Below, piece after piece: positions 25,905 through 33,494 of a stretch of 64,000 bases of DNA; the stretch's first letter is position 1, and every line of letters starts with the position of its first letter. Under the pieces are notes generated by a model. It was given only the letters and a program-made list of their open reading frames with translations. It was not told where the DNA came from and searched no databases. The stretch covers positions 372,001 to 436,000 of the forward strand of contig CAYOLV010000001.1 in NCBI GenBank assembly GCA_964404895.1, given 5' to 3'. The DNA is from JBGSUZ01 sp964404895. GTDB lineage: Bacteria; Bacillota; Clostridia; Peptostreptococcales; Acidaminobacteraceae. The translations under genes were made by a program, and so were the position numbers.

Positions 25905-26593
25905 TGGATCGGTACAGCCGAAATATGAAAATGCTCTCTGAGGCTGAAATTCAGAGACTCCATGAGATGCGAGTCTGTGTCCTAGGATGTGGCGGACTTG
26001 GAGGGTATGTTATTGAAATGCTTTCCAGAATTGGTATTGGTTATTTAACAGTTGTCGATGGCGACTGTTTTGAAATAACAAATCTGAACAGGCAGCTACT
26101 CAGTACGGTAGAACTGCTAGGTCAGTCAAAAGCACAGGTCGCTAAAGACCGAGTAAGGGTCGTGAATCCTGAAACGGATGTGCGGGTCTTCTCTGCCTTT
26201 ATCGATTCAAACAATGCAGTAGAAGTACTTGCAGGTCATGACGTGATTGTGGATGCACTGGATACCATTGATCTTAGAAAAATGGTCGCAGAAGTTTGCG
26301 GGCAACTGGATATTCCCTTGGTTCACGGTGCCATCGCAGGATGGTACGGACAGGTGGCAACCATTCTTCCTAAAGAGAATACTTTGGAGAGAATCTATGC
26401 CACTCAGAGAACGCGAGGGGCTGAACAGGTGCTTGGAAATCCTTCTTTCACCCCGGCGCTGGTAGCCTCCATACAGGTCAGCGAAGTCATTAAGCTGCTT
26501 TTAGGTCGCGGGGAACTGCTGACCCAAAGTGTGCTGTGGATCGACCTGCTATACAATGATTTTGAAGTGATTCCTCTTCCGAATCATGTGTGA
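25904..26593 (+). CDS. ThiF/MoeB/HesA-family adenylyltransferase
   Basis: 229 residues. E1-like: ATP site CVLGCGGLGGYVIE, then VVDGDCFEITNLNRQLLS, and VDALDTIDLR. Activates the C-terminus of the MoaD-like protein encoded just upstream (TGATG overlap). Unlike E. coli MoeB, the two CxxC zinc pairs are not visible: the region that normally carries them reads YATQRTRGAEQV and no rhodanese domain follows. So it is a minimal or zinc-free form. Strong terminator after it ends the tungsten block. Confidence 0.88.
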   Translation: MDRYSRNMKMLSEAEIQRLHEMRVCVLGCGGLGGYVIEMLSRIGIGYLTVVDGDCFEITNLNRQLLSTVELLGQSKAQVAKDRVRVVNPETDVRVFSAFIDSNNAVEVLAGHDVIVDALDTIDLRKMVAEVCGQLDIPLVHGAIAGWYGQVATILPKENTLERIYATQRTRGAEQVLGNPSFTPALVASIQVSEVIKLLLGRGELLTQSVLWIDLLYNDFEVIPLPNHV

Positions 26594-26608
26594 AACACCC
26601 TTTAACTT

Positions 26609-26646
26609 AAGAGCTACTGATGATATGCTGTCAGTAGCTCTTTTGG
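26609..26646 (+). terminator. Rho-independent terminator
   Basis: AAGAGCTACTGA (26609-26620) pairs fully with TCAGTAGCTCTT (26631-26642), followed by TT and a short T-rich tail. Closes the tungsten/AOR gene block. Confidence 0.9.
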
Positions 26647-26738
26647 TGCTCTAAGAGACTATTTTCTAAAGCGAGAATTAAGTGTTCCTTAAAGAGGAAT
26701 AAAAGGGGGGGTGCCCCAAGTCAGTCAGGAGTCTTAAC

Positions 26739-27251
26739 ATGAAACAACTGCCCAATATAATATCCGTACTTAGAATGATACTTTCCATAGGCCTATTAGG
26801 GTTGGAGCCGTTCAGTCCCGTGTTTTATGGGGTTTATTCCCTATGTGGAATCAGCGATATGTTAGACGGCTATATTGCCAGAAAAATAGACGCTACCAGC
26901 AAGTTGGGTTCTCAGCTGGACAGCGTCTCAGATTTGATTTTTTTAGGAGTAGTCCTTTGGCTTATTTTGCCAAGGCTAGTCCTTTCAAAGGGGCTTATTC
27001 TTTGGGTCATAGCCATTGCGGCAATCCGATTTATAACCGTAGGCATAGGGTTTAGAAAGAGGCATACCCTTGAAATTGCCCATACTTATGGGAATAAAAT
27101 AACGGGTCTCATGCTATTTCTCAGTCTTTTCGCATTGCCCTATATCAGCATTCAGATCTTAGGGGTTTTCCTATGCGGCGTAGCCAGTCTTTCTGCATTA
27201 GAAGAACTGATTATTCAGCTAAAAGGTTCTGGAGTTTCTCGTAAAGTTTAG
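26739..27251 (+). CDS. CDP-alcohol phosphatidyltransferase family protein
   Basis: 170 residues, mostly hydrophobic with about five helices. The family signature DGxxARx8GxxxDxxxD is seen as DGYIARKIDATSKLGSQLDSVSD. It joins a CDP-diacylglycerol to an alcohol in the membrane; the acceptor (glycerol phosphate, serine or other) is not decided by sequence. It appears to be a single gene. Its last 41 nt overlap the 3' end of the minus-strand M56 gene in antisense. Confidence 0.87.
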   Translation: MKQLPNIISVLRMILSIGLLGLEPFSPVFYGVYSLCGISDMLDGYIARKIDATSKLGSQLDSVSDLIFLGVVLWLILPRLVLSKGLILWVIAIAAIRFITVGIGFRKRHTLEIAHTYGNKITGLMLFLSLFALPYISIQILGVFLCGVASLSALEELIIQLKGSGVSRKV

Positions 27252-28950
27252 AGTCTAATATACTGTAGAAGCCATCTTTGTTCATCTGAATGCAAGTTTT
27301 GCCGTTGAGCTTGTAAATATAATAGTCTGCGCCTTCTCTTCGGAGCAACATATAGGTGTCCAGTTCATCAATATTTATCCCTGGCCATGCTGCGGACTTG
27401 ATCATGAAATCGAAAATGACATTGTCTAAAAATTTCAGATCTTCTGGGGTAGTAGGTTCGTAATTCTTTAAAATTTCCTTTTTCTTATTGATTTGATATA
27501 AGCCGTTTTTAGCTATTTCAGAAGCGTGAAAGGACTGAATCCAGGGCAATTTTTTCATTAAAGTCATCAACATTTCTTCGTTTTGTGAGAAATTTCGAAG
27601 ATCTTGTCCGTATACCTTCTCAAGTACTAGGCGATCAAATGTCACAGATGAAGAAGGGTTTTCATCGTCTAAGCGCCATTCAATGGTGGTCACATTACCA
27701 ATAAGGGCATAGAGAAGGGCACTGTTTTCTTGAAAAATGTCCTGATCTGCGGCTCTTAGAAAGGCATCTTTGTCCATGTTTTCAGATTTCACAAAAATAA
27801 TGACCTTATAAGGTTCTTCCTTAGTCTTAAGCTCCGTACCATTGTAAGCCATGTCTTCTGGCAAAGGGAGCAAATGAACCAAGGCAGAAACTTTTGAGTT
27901 ATTCCCTACATAAGGCGTTTTTTCTGCCATCAATTCAGACGCCAAGGTGCTTTGGAAATTGTCTAACTTTGGGGCTGTTTTAATAGGGTTTGTCAGCAAT
28001 ACCACCACAGAAAGGGCGACCAAGAAGACGCCAAGGACAATGCCCCAGAAATGTGGCTTTTTATAATGCAGTACATTTTTAATACGGGTTTTCACATGAC
28101 TCTCCCCAAAGGCAAGAGGGCTTAAGGCGTTCCATTTTGACTTCTCCACAGACAAAGAAAGAAGGGCGTAAGAATAGCTTTCCTTGCTTTCTAAACTCAA
28201 TCGACGTAAAACCCCTTCGTCACAGGACATTTCCATGTCTTTACTCATGAGTGAAAAGGCCAGCCATACAAGCGGGTTAAACCAGTGAAGGGCAAGGGCA
28301 AGAAATGCGAGAGGCTTAATAAGATAATCTAACCGATGGATATGAATCTGTTCGTGGATTAGAATATACTCTTTCTGACTGCCTTCCACCGCTAATGGCA
28401 AATAGATTTTGGGGTGAAGCAAACCGCAAACAAAGGCAGTGCCAATCCGATCTGTTTCGTAGATATTGCCACTGACCAAAGTTGCCGTGGAAAGATTTTT
28501 TTTCATTTTTACATAGGACAAGAGGGCATAAGTCAATAAAAGGAGAACTCCTGCCAACCAAATCCAGCTGAAGCCCCAGAGCCAAATTTGGATCGGGTTC
28601 ACACTGGCAATTTCTGGTGCTGGGGGTAGTGACTCGTTGACCATGGTGTTGAGGGAAGAGATCCCCGTTCTTATTTCTGGGGTCTTCTCATAGCCAATAT
28701 CGTCAGGTATGTATTTGAGTATATGGGTTTGGGTGTGCGCCTCTAAGTTCAATAGCCCAAGGATACTGAAAGGGGTATTGAATGAAATAGGGCAAATCAA
28801 CCGCACTAAAACGATAACCCAAAGAGCATAAGAGAAGACTTTTGGGGCTTTTTTAAGCAACAATCGAATGAGTATTACCCCTAAAATAACATAGGAAGCG
28901 GTTAGACTCATGTTGAGGACATTGGTGAAAATGAAAGATGAATCATTCAT
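27211..28950 (-). CDS. BlaR1/MecR1-like M56 metalloprotease sensor with DUF4825-like C-terminus
   Basis: 579 residues. Four membrane helices near 8-30, 38-58, 122-146 and 300-322 enclose the zinc protease site H199-E-x-x-H203 (LIHEQIHIHRLD), with ELSCDE-like DMEMSCDEGVLRR further on. The extracytoplasmic C-terminus (330-579) has no penicillin-binding SxxK/SxN/KTG pattern; instead TPYVGNNSKVSALVHLLPLP and KEEPYKVIIF resemble the DUF4825 domain of clostridial M56 proteins. It thus probably senses something other than a beta-lactam and cleaves or signals to the BlaI-type repressor encoded 4 nt upstream. Confidence 0.9.
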   Translation of the reverse strand: MNDSSFIFTNVLNMSLTASYVILGVILIRLLLKKAPKVFSYALWVIVLVRLICPISFNTPFSILGLLNLEAHTQTHILKYIPDDIGYEKTPEIRTGISSLNTMVNESLPPAPEIASVNPIQIWLWGFSWIWLAGVLLLLTYALLSYVKMKKNLSTATLVSGNIYETDRIGTAFVCGLLHPKIYLPLAVEGSQKEYILIHEQIHIHRLDYLIKPLAFLALALHWFNPLVWLAFSLMSKDMEMSCDEGVLRRLSLESKESYSYALLSLSVEKSKWNALSPLAFGESHVKTRIKNVLHYKKPHFWGIVLGVFLVALSVVVLLTNPIKTAPKLDNFQSTLASELMAEKTPYVGNNSKVSALVHLLPLPEDMAYNGTELKTKEEPYKVIIFVKSENMDKDAFLRAADQDIFQENSALLYALIGNVTTIEWRLDDENPSSSVTFDRLVLEKVYGQDLRNFSQNEEMLMTLMKKLPWIQSFHASEIAKNGLYQINKKKEILKNYEPTTPEDLKFLDNVIFDFMIKSAAWPGINIDELDTYMLLRREGADYYIYKLNGKTCIQMNKDGFYSILDSKLYEKLQNLLAE

Positions 28951-29306
28951 TTGCTGGCCTCCTCAATGATTTTTTTCAGTTCTGCTGCTTCTTTTTCGGA
29001 TATTTTCCGACCTCCGAGAAAGGCGGTTAAAAATTGAGGCAGAGAGCCGTCAAAGGATTTCTCAACCAACTGATTGCTTTCATATTTTTGAACTTCTTCT
29101 CGCTTAACTTTTGCAGTGACAAGGGCATCTTGATTTTGTAAGATCCCTCGTTCGCAGAGTTTCTTCAAAACCGTGTAAGTAGTGGATTTTTTCCACCCCA
29201 ACTGTTCGGTGCATAACTTCACCAATTCTGTGGAGTTAATAGGTTCTTTGTCCCAAATGAGACAGGCAAATTTATATTCTGCGTCAAATAGCTTATATTG
29301 TTCCAT
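28947..29306 (-). CDS. BlaI/MecI/CopY-family transcriptional repressor
   Basis: 119 residues: N-terminal winged helix (FDAEYKFACLIWDKEPINSTELVKL, ..KKSTTYTVLKKLCERGIL) and a C-terminal dimer/cleavage region. It is coupled to the M56 sensor gene by a 4-nt overlap. Two matching 16-bp dyads in its own promoter region suggest autorepression. Confidence 0.93.
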   Translation of the reverse strand: MEQYKLFDAEYKFACLIWDKEPINSTELVKLCTEQLGWKKSTTYTVLKKLCERGILQNQDALVTAKVKREEVQKYESNQLVEKSFDGSLPQFLTAFLGGRKISEKEAAELKKIIEEASK

Positions 29307-29346
29307 AGGATCGCGTCTCCTTCATACGGTTATTCTATACATACAA

Positions 29347-29389
29347 GTCTATTTCAATAGACCTTTAAGTGAAGTTTACTGCGATAGAC
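29347..29389. promoter_or_regulatory. Two BlaI-type operator dyads
   Basis: GTCTATTTCAATAGAC at 29347-29362 and GTTTACTGCGATAGAC at 29374-29389 share the form GTYTAYT-NN-RATAGAC, centres 27 nt apart. The second overlaps the -10 and spacer of the blaI-direction promoter; the first lies just past its expected start. This geometry suits repression by a BlaI-type dimer. Confidence 0.75.
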
Positions 29390-29401
29390 CTCAATTGTCA
29401 A
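29373..29401 (-). promoter_or_regulatory. Promoter of the BlaI/M56 operon
   Basis: On the minus strand TTGACA (29401-29396), a 17-nt spacer and TAAACT (29378-29373). The second operator dyad covers the -10. Confidence 0.7.
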
Positions 29402-29422
29402 ATTATTTTTATATGTTACAAT
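29395..29422 (+). promoter_or_regulatory. Promoter of the haem-type membrane protein and chrA
   Basis: TTGTCA (29395-29400), 16-nt spacer, TACAAT (29417-29422). Its -35 overlaps the -35 of the opposite promoter, so the two compete for polymerase and the BlaI-type repressor could influence both. Confidence 0.65.
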
Positions 29423-29459
29423 GAAATGTAATTAATACATTTATAAAAGGAGAACAATC

Positions 29460-29879
29460 ATGTCAGACATTATGAAGTTTTTTGGTACCTTAGCAGAAAT
29501 ATTATTACTCGCTGCTGTATTTAACTACGTCATCAAAGGGGTTAATAAAAAATACCGCAAGGAAATCATGGCGAGTCAGTTTAAAGATTTGTTTAATTTG
29601 TTGATGAAGTTTACGGTTAAAAACCATAAATTTTTCGGAATTGGGGCAGTGGTTTTAGGCAGCATACACGGAATTTATCAATTGAATGCCACTGGCTTTG
29701 CATTTGGAAGACCGTTTATATTGGCGGGTAGTGTTACATTAAATTCGATGGTTCTTTTATCTCTATTTGGTATATTTGGATTTTGGGTTAAAAAAGCTAA
29801 AAGAGGCATCTGGTTCTATGCACATAGAATTATTGCTGCAGTAGCAGTAGTGGCTTTAGGACTGCATTTGGTTTTATAA
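29460..29879 (+). CDS. Four-helix membrane protein, probable b-type haem binder
   Basis: 139 residues with four helices near 8-26, 54-74, 84-108 and 117-138. His residues lie in two helices in a spaced pattern: H56 and H69 (NHKFFGIGAVVLGSIHG) and H121 and H136 (YAHRIIAAVAVVALGLH), which could coordinate two haems as in cytochrome b561- or ferric-reductase-like domains. I do not know a named family for certain. It precedes chrA by 18 nt on the same transcript. ATG after AAAGGAGAA. Confidence 0.75.
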   Translation: MSDIMKFFGTLAEILLLAAVFNYVIKGVNKKYRKEIMASQFKDLFNLLMKFTVKNHKFFGIGAVVLGSIHGIYQLNATGFAFGRPFILAGSVTLNSMVLLSLFGIFGFWVKKAKRGIWFYAHRIIAAVAVVALGLHLVL

Positions 29880-29897
29880 GTTTTGAAAGGAGTTAAA

Positions 29898-31082
29898 ATG
29901 AGTTCAATCAGAAATGAAAATAGAGAAAAGCACTCCGTTTTAGAAGTGTTAAAAGTCTCTACTCTATTAGGTTTTACTTCCTTCGGAGGCCCTACAGCCC
30001 ACTTAGGCTATTTTCATAAAGCCTATGTTGAAAAGCACAAGTGGATTGATGAACAGAGTTATGCGGATTTAGTGGCACTCTGTCAGTTTTTACCCGGTCC
30101 TGCCAGCAGTCAGATTGGTATTGGCATTGGTACCCTTAGAGGAGGCTTGTTAGGAGGTATCGCCGCATGGCTGGGCTTCACGCTTCCATCGGCCATCGCT
30201 CTTTTGATATTTGCTGTTTTAGTAAAGGATTATAATTTTGCAGAAGCGAGTTGGTTACAAGGGTTAAAAGTAGTTGCAGTGGCCATTGTAGCACAATCTA
30301 TTTGGAGCATGGGGAAAAAATTGGCTGGAGAGAAGAAAACAGCTACCATTGCAGTTCTTGCGACGGCTGCTGCATTAATGTGGCAAACCCCATTTACTCA
30401 AGTCCTCATTATTTTAGTCTCGGGCGTGGCAGGAGTTTTCCTGTTTAAAGGCGAAGAGAAAAACCAAAGTGCTGACCATAAAGACGTTCTTAGAAATCAT
30501 AGACCTCTGATATGGCTTGCTGTATTTTTCATTTTATTGATGGCTTTGCCCATTTTAGCCAATGTTTTTTCAAATAAGTATATAGCTATTTTTGACAGTT
30601 TTTATAGATCGGGTTCTCTTGTCTTTGGTGGTGGTCATGTGGTATTGCCTCTTTTAGAGTTAGAACTTGTGCCCACTCAATGGGTGACTCAGTCAGAGTT
30701 TTTGGCAGGTTACGGCGCAGCACAAGCTGTTCCGGGTCCACTATTTACTTTTGCCAGTTATCTTGGTGGGGTCATTGGCGGTGTACCTGCTGCAGCAGTA
30801 GCCCTTCTGGCAATTTTTCTGCCTTCGTTTTTACTTGTACTAGGGGTTTTGCCCTACTGGGAATGGCTTAGAAGAAAAGAAAAGGTTAAGCGAGGTTTAA
30901 TAGGCGTCAACGCTGCTGTGGTTGGTATTTTATTAGCCGCTTTATACAACCCTCTTTGGACGACAGCGATTACAAATACAAAGGACTTTATCGTAGCAGC
31001 AGGTTTGTTTGTCATGCTGATTTTCTGGAAGACCCCTTCTTGGCTGATTGTTCTTTTAGGCGGAATCATTTATATTTTTTAA
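29898..31082 (+). CDS. chrA: Chromate transporter, two-domain
   Basis: 394 residues from ATG 29898 (AAAGGAG 6 nt before); the in-frame TTG at 29883 precedes the ribosome site. Two homologous CHR domains: FTSFGGPTAHLGYFH with LCQFLPGPASSQ in the first half, and LVFGGGHVVLPLLE with AAQAVPGPLFTFASYLGG in the second. Long-chain CHR proteins export chromate; many homologues have other, unknown substrates. It lies behind a BlaI-type divergent control region, which is unusual for chrA. Confidence 0.93.
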   Translation: MSSIRNENREKHSVLEVLKVSTLLGFTSFGGPTAHLGYFHKAYVEKHKWIDEQSYADLVALCQFLPGPASSQIGIGIGTLRGGLLGGIAAWLGFTLPSAIALLIFAVLVKDYNFAEASWLQGLKVVAVAIVAQSIWSMGKKLAGEKKTATIAVLATAAALMWQTPFTQVLIILVSGVAGVFLFKGEEKNQSADHKDVLRNHRPLIWLAVFFILLMALPILANVFSNKYIAIFDSFYRSGSLVFGGGHVVLPLLELELVPTQWVTQSEFLAGYGAAQAVPGPLFTFASYLGGVIGGVPAAAVALLAIFLPSFLLVLGVLPYWEWLRRKEKVKRGLIGVNAAVVGILLAALYNPLWTTAITNTKDFIVAAGLFVMLIFWKTPSWLIVLLGGIIYIF

Positions 31083-31283
31083 TCCTTTAAATCTACTACA
31101 GAGAGAAATGAAGGATTGTAATTGTGAATATTATTTCATAAAATTGTAAAAAAATAAAAAGTGAAATGAACCTTGAGTAGTTGTATAATATTACTGGGCG
31201 TATCTTAAAAAAGATGATATACTCAAAACACCAAAAGTATTACATTTTGTTCACAAAATAATATTTTTTAGAGGAGATTTTCT
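31083..31283 (+). promoter_or_regulatory. Upstream region of the aminotransferase gene
   Basis: 201 bp, very AT-rich. A TATAAT at 31184-31189 could be a -10, with a poor -35 (GTGAAA, 17 nt spacing). Further imperfect inverted sequence lies at 31197-31226. No clear terminator for chrA is seen. GAGGAGA precedes the next start. Confidence 0.4.
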
Positions 31284-32600
31284 ATGAGTAAACCAGTTCT
31301 TTCAGCTCACTTTGAATCAAGAACACCTTCAGACGTTCGTTTGGCACAAATGAAGTATGACGAACGTAAAGTGAAACCTCAAGCAGTTATCAATGTGGGT
31401 ATCGGTAACGTATCTCTTCCTACCAACCCTGCAATGCAAAAAAGAATGTTTGCCCTTGACGCACCAGAAAGCCCATTTGCAAAAGGCGTTGTCAGATACT
31501 CTGGCACTGCTGGTACAATCGAATGTCAAGACGCATTTAAGAACATTCTTAAGTGTGAAGGCTTCGACACAAGCAAATTGCTCGTTCAAGTAACTGATGG
31601 TGGATCATCGGGTATGGAATTGCTTTTGATTGGTCTTTGTGGCCCTGCTGGCACTGGGGAAAAACCTCTCATGATGATTGACCCTGCTTATACCAACTAC
31701 ATTTCATTTGCTGAAAGAGTTGGCCGTAAAACAGTAACTGTTAAACGTCACCTCGGAGAAGATGGTAAGTTTACACTTCCTGAACTTGACAAAATCGAAG
31801 CGGTTATTAAAGAAAACAATCCTGGCGCACTTCTTGTCATTCCTTATGACAACCCAACTGGTCAGCTTTATGACTACGATACAATGATCGACCTTGCAAA
31901 ACTTTGCGTTAAATATAACCTTTGGATGGTTTCTGACGAAGCTTATCGTGAACTTTACTACGATCCAAATCAAAAACTCGTCAGCATCTGGGGTCTTACA
32001 GATAAAGAAGTTCCTGGAATTGAAGGCAGAAGAATCAGCATTGAAACAGCTTCAAAAGTATGGAACGCATGTGGTCTTAGAATTGGTGCCATCATTACTG
32101 ACAGCCCTGAATTCAACAACCGTTCAATTGCTGAATACACTGCAAACCTTTGTGCAAACGTTATTGGTCAATACATTTTCGGTGCTTTGGCTCACGAAAC
32201 TAAAGATCAAATCGATGCATGGTGCAAACACATTCGTGACTACTACAAAGAGCAAATCGTATCAGTTTACAATGGCTTAAAAGCAAAAGAACCAAAATTA
32301 ATCGTTTCAAGCCCAGACGCTTCTATCTACTCAGTAATTGACGTTAGAAATGTTGTAAAACCTGGTTTTGATGCGATTGACTTCGTACTTTACTGTGCTC
32401 AAGAAGGTTCAGTTGTAGTCGATGGCGTTGAAACAACCCTTTTAGTCGCACCATTAAAAGGCTTCTATGACATTAAAGCTGGCGAAGTAAACCCTGGCAC
32501 GACTCAATTCAGAATTTCATTTGTTGAAACACCAGAAAACATGGCAAAAATTCCTGAATTGTTCGTAGAGCTTTTAAGACAATTTGAAGCAAAGAGATAA
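31284..32600 (+). CDS. PLP-dependent aminotransferase, class I/II
   Basis: 438 residues. Fold-type I motifs: IPYDNPTGQLYDYD (the Asn that contacts PLP), MVSDEAYRELYYD, and the Schiff-base lysine in TASKVWNACGLRIG. The final arginine site FRISFVE is present. Aspartate or aromatic/alanine aminotransferase groups both fit; substrate not assigned. Codon choice is strongly biased (GAA, AAA, CTT, GGT), which suggests high expression. Single gene with its own strong terminator. Confidence 0.9.
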   Translation: MSKPVLSAHFESRTPSDVRLAQMKYDERKVKPQAVINVGIGNVSLPTNPAMQKRMFALDAPESPFAKGVVRYSGTAGTIECQDAFKNILKCEGFDTSKLLVQVTDGGSSGMELLLIGLCGPAGTGEKPLMMIDPAYTNYISFAERVGRKTVTVKRHLGEDGKFTLPELDKIEAVIKENNPGALLVIPYDNPTGQLYDYDTMIDLAKLCVKYNLWMVSDEAYRELYYDPNQKLVSIWGLTDKEVPGIEGRRISIETASKVWNACGLRIGAIITDSPEFNNRSIAEYTANLCANVIGQYIFGALAHETKDQIDAWCKHIRDYYKEQIVSVYNGLKAKEPKLIVSSPDASIYSVIDVRNVVKPGFDAIDFVLYCAQEGSVVVDGVETTLLVAPLKGFYDIKAGEVNPGTTQFRISFVETPENMAKIPELFVELLRQFEAKR

Positions 32601-32638
32601 GACAATAAAATATTAACGTTCCCAGCGTTAAACATAAG

Positions 32639-32725
32639 AAAGGGGCAAACATACCCTACAATAGTAAACACAGTCTTTTGATCGGTGTCGACTTTGTAGG
32701 GATAGTTTACCCCTTTTGATTTTTT
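32639..32725 (+). terminator. Long rho-independent terminator after the aminotransferase
   Basis: AAAGGGG-C-AAAC and CCCTACAA on the left pair with TTGTAGGG and GTTT-A-CCCCTTT on the right (32639-32717), then GATTTTTTG. The tail also supplies the -35 of the next promoter. Confidence 0.9.
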
Positions 32726-32744
32726 GTAGCATATCCCCTATAAT
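32716..32744 (+). promoter_or_regulatory. Promoter of the yjdF transcript
   Basis: TTGATT at 32716-32721, 17-nt spacer, TATAAT at 32739-32744. Expected start is near 32751, just before the structured leader. The -35 lies in the T-tract of the previous terminator. Confidence 0.75.
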
Positions 32745-32754
32745 ATAAAGTGCG

Positions 32755-32865
32755 AAGATAAAAACACAGTTCCGGTTGGTAGTCCGGACGCAGCAAGAAT
32801 TCTAGGCTGTCAGTAACCTGCCCTCCTGGGTTGTCCCTTCTTTGTTGTTTGAAAAATCAGGAGGT
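32755..32865 (+). ncRNA. yjdF-type riboswitch leader
   Basis: A structured leader directly before a yjdF gene, the setting of the yjdF RNA motif, reported to bind azaaromatic compounds. Visible stems: TCCGG/CCGGA (32771-32775, 32784-32788), GCAGC/GCTGT (32790-32794, 32806-32810), AACC/GGTT (32815-32818, 32829-32832). CCTCCTG at 32822-32828 is perfectly complementary to the ribosome site CAGGAGG at 32858-32864, so translation control is likely. Identity rests on gene context and structure, not on a covariance match. Confidence 0.7.
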
Positions 32866-32873
32866 GTTTTGTA

Positions 32874-33290
32874 ATGTGTATTTATTCAAGTTTAACGGTA
32901 TTTTTTGATGAGCCTTTCTGGGTGGGTGTTTACGAAAGAGTCTGTGACGACAAGCTGGAAGTCTCAAGAGTTGTGTTTGGCTCTGAACCCAAGGACTATG
33001 AAGTTTATGAGTTTATGATGGAGAATTGGGAAAATCTAAGGTTTAGTCCTCAGGTTGAAACAGAGCAGTTGTCCCATCGGAAAATTAATCCCAAAAGACT
33101 TCAGAGACAAGTCAAGAATCAGCTCGAACAAACGGGCATCGGCACAAAAGCGCAACAAGCTTTAAAACTTCAGCAAGAAGCAGGAAAATGCCAACGACGA
33201 GAAAACAGTAAAGCAAAAAGAGAAGCAAAAGCCCAAAGAAAGTTTGAAATGCGACAAGAAAAGAAAAAGGAAAAGCACAGAGGCAGATAA
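32874..33290 (+). CDS. yjdF: YjdF family protein (DUF2992)
   Basis: 138 residues. N-terminal domain with SLTVFFDEPFWVGVYER and the central PKDYEVYEFMMENWENLRFSP are typical of YjdF. The C-terminal third is a highly charged, probably coiled or disordered tail rich in Lys, Arg, Gln and Glu (QRRENSKAKREAKAQRK). Function unknown; in other Firmicutes it is controlled by a riboswitch for azaaromatic compounds, hinting at a detoxification role. ATG 9 nt after GGAGG. Confidence 0.92.
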   Translation: MCIYSSLTVFFDEPFWVGVYERVCDDKLEVSRVVFGSEPKDYEVYEFMMENWENLRFSPQVETEQLSHRKINPKRLQRQVKNQLEQTGIGTKAQQALKLQQEAGKCQRRENSKAKREAKAQRKFEMRQEKKKEKHRGR

Positions 33291-33300
33291 TATGTATACT

Positions 33301-33332
33301 AACGTCCCCTTAAAAATGAGGGGGCGTTTTTC
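33301..33332 (+). terminator. Rho-independent terminator after yjdF
   Basis: AACGTCCCC (33301-33309) pairs with GGGGGCGTT (33320-33328, one G-U), followed by TTT-C. Confidence 0.9.
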
Positions 33333-33371
33333 ATTTTCCCCATTTACCCCATTTACAAAGCAAGTCTGGGA

Positions 33372-33439
33372 GGGCGCGAGAGGCTCGATGTCCCACGCTA
33401 ACGTGTGTTATCTTCCAAGGAGGGTTTACACAGTATAAT
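33372..33439 (+). promoter_or_regulatory. Hairpins and -10-like element before the diguanylate cyclase
   Basis: GGG-CG-CGAG/CTCG-ATGT-CCC folds at 33372-33394 and CACG/CGTG at 33394-33405. A TATAAT is at 33434-33439 with only TCTTCC at the -35 spot. Function of the hairpins is unknown; I find no known riboswitch consensus. Confidence 0.4.
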
Positions 33440-33494
33440 AGGGGATATAAATGAAATAACTCGGAACGAGAATAATTTAGAAAGGAGGCTGCTT

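Noticed and set aside
31197..31226. Hairpin before the aminotransferase as a chrA terminator
   Set aside because: The inverted sequence is imperfect and there is no T-run directly after it.
32751..32873. SRP RNA or c-di-GMP (GEMM) riboswitch, suggested by GGACGCAGC
   Set aside because: The SRP tetraloop hallmark GGAAGGAAGCA is absent and the GEMM core order does not fit; the downstream yjdF gene gives a better explanation.
33244..33438. 64-codon frame between yjdF and the diguanylate cyclase
   Set aside because: It runs through the yjdF end and its terminator, with no family features.
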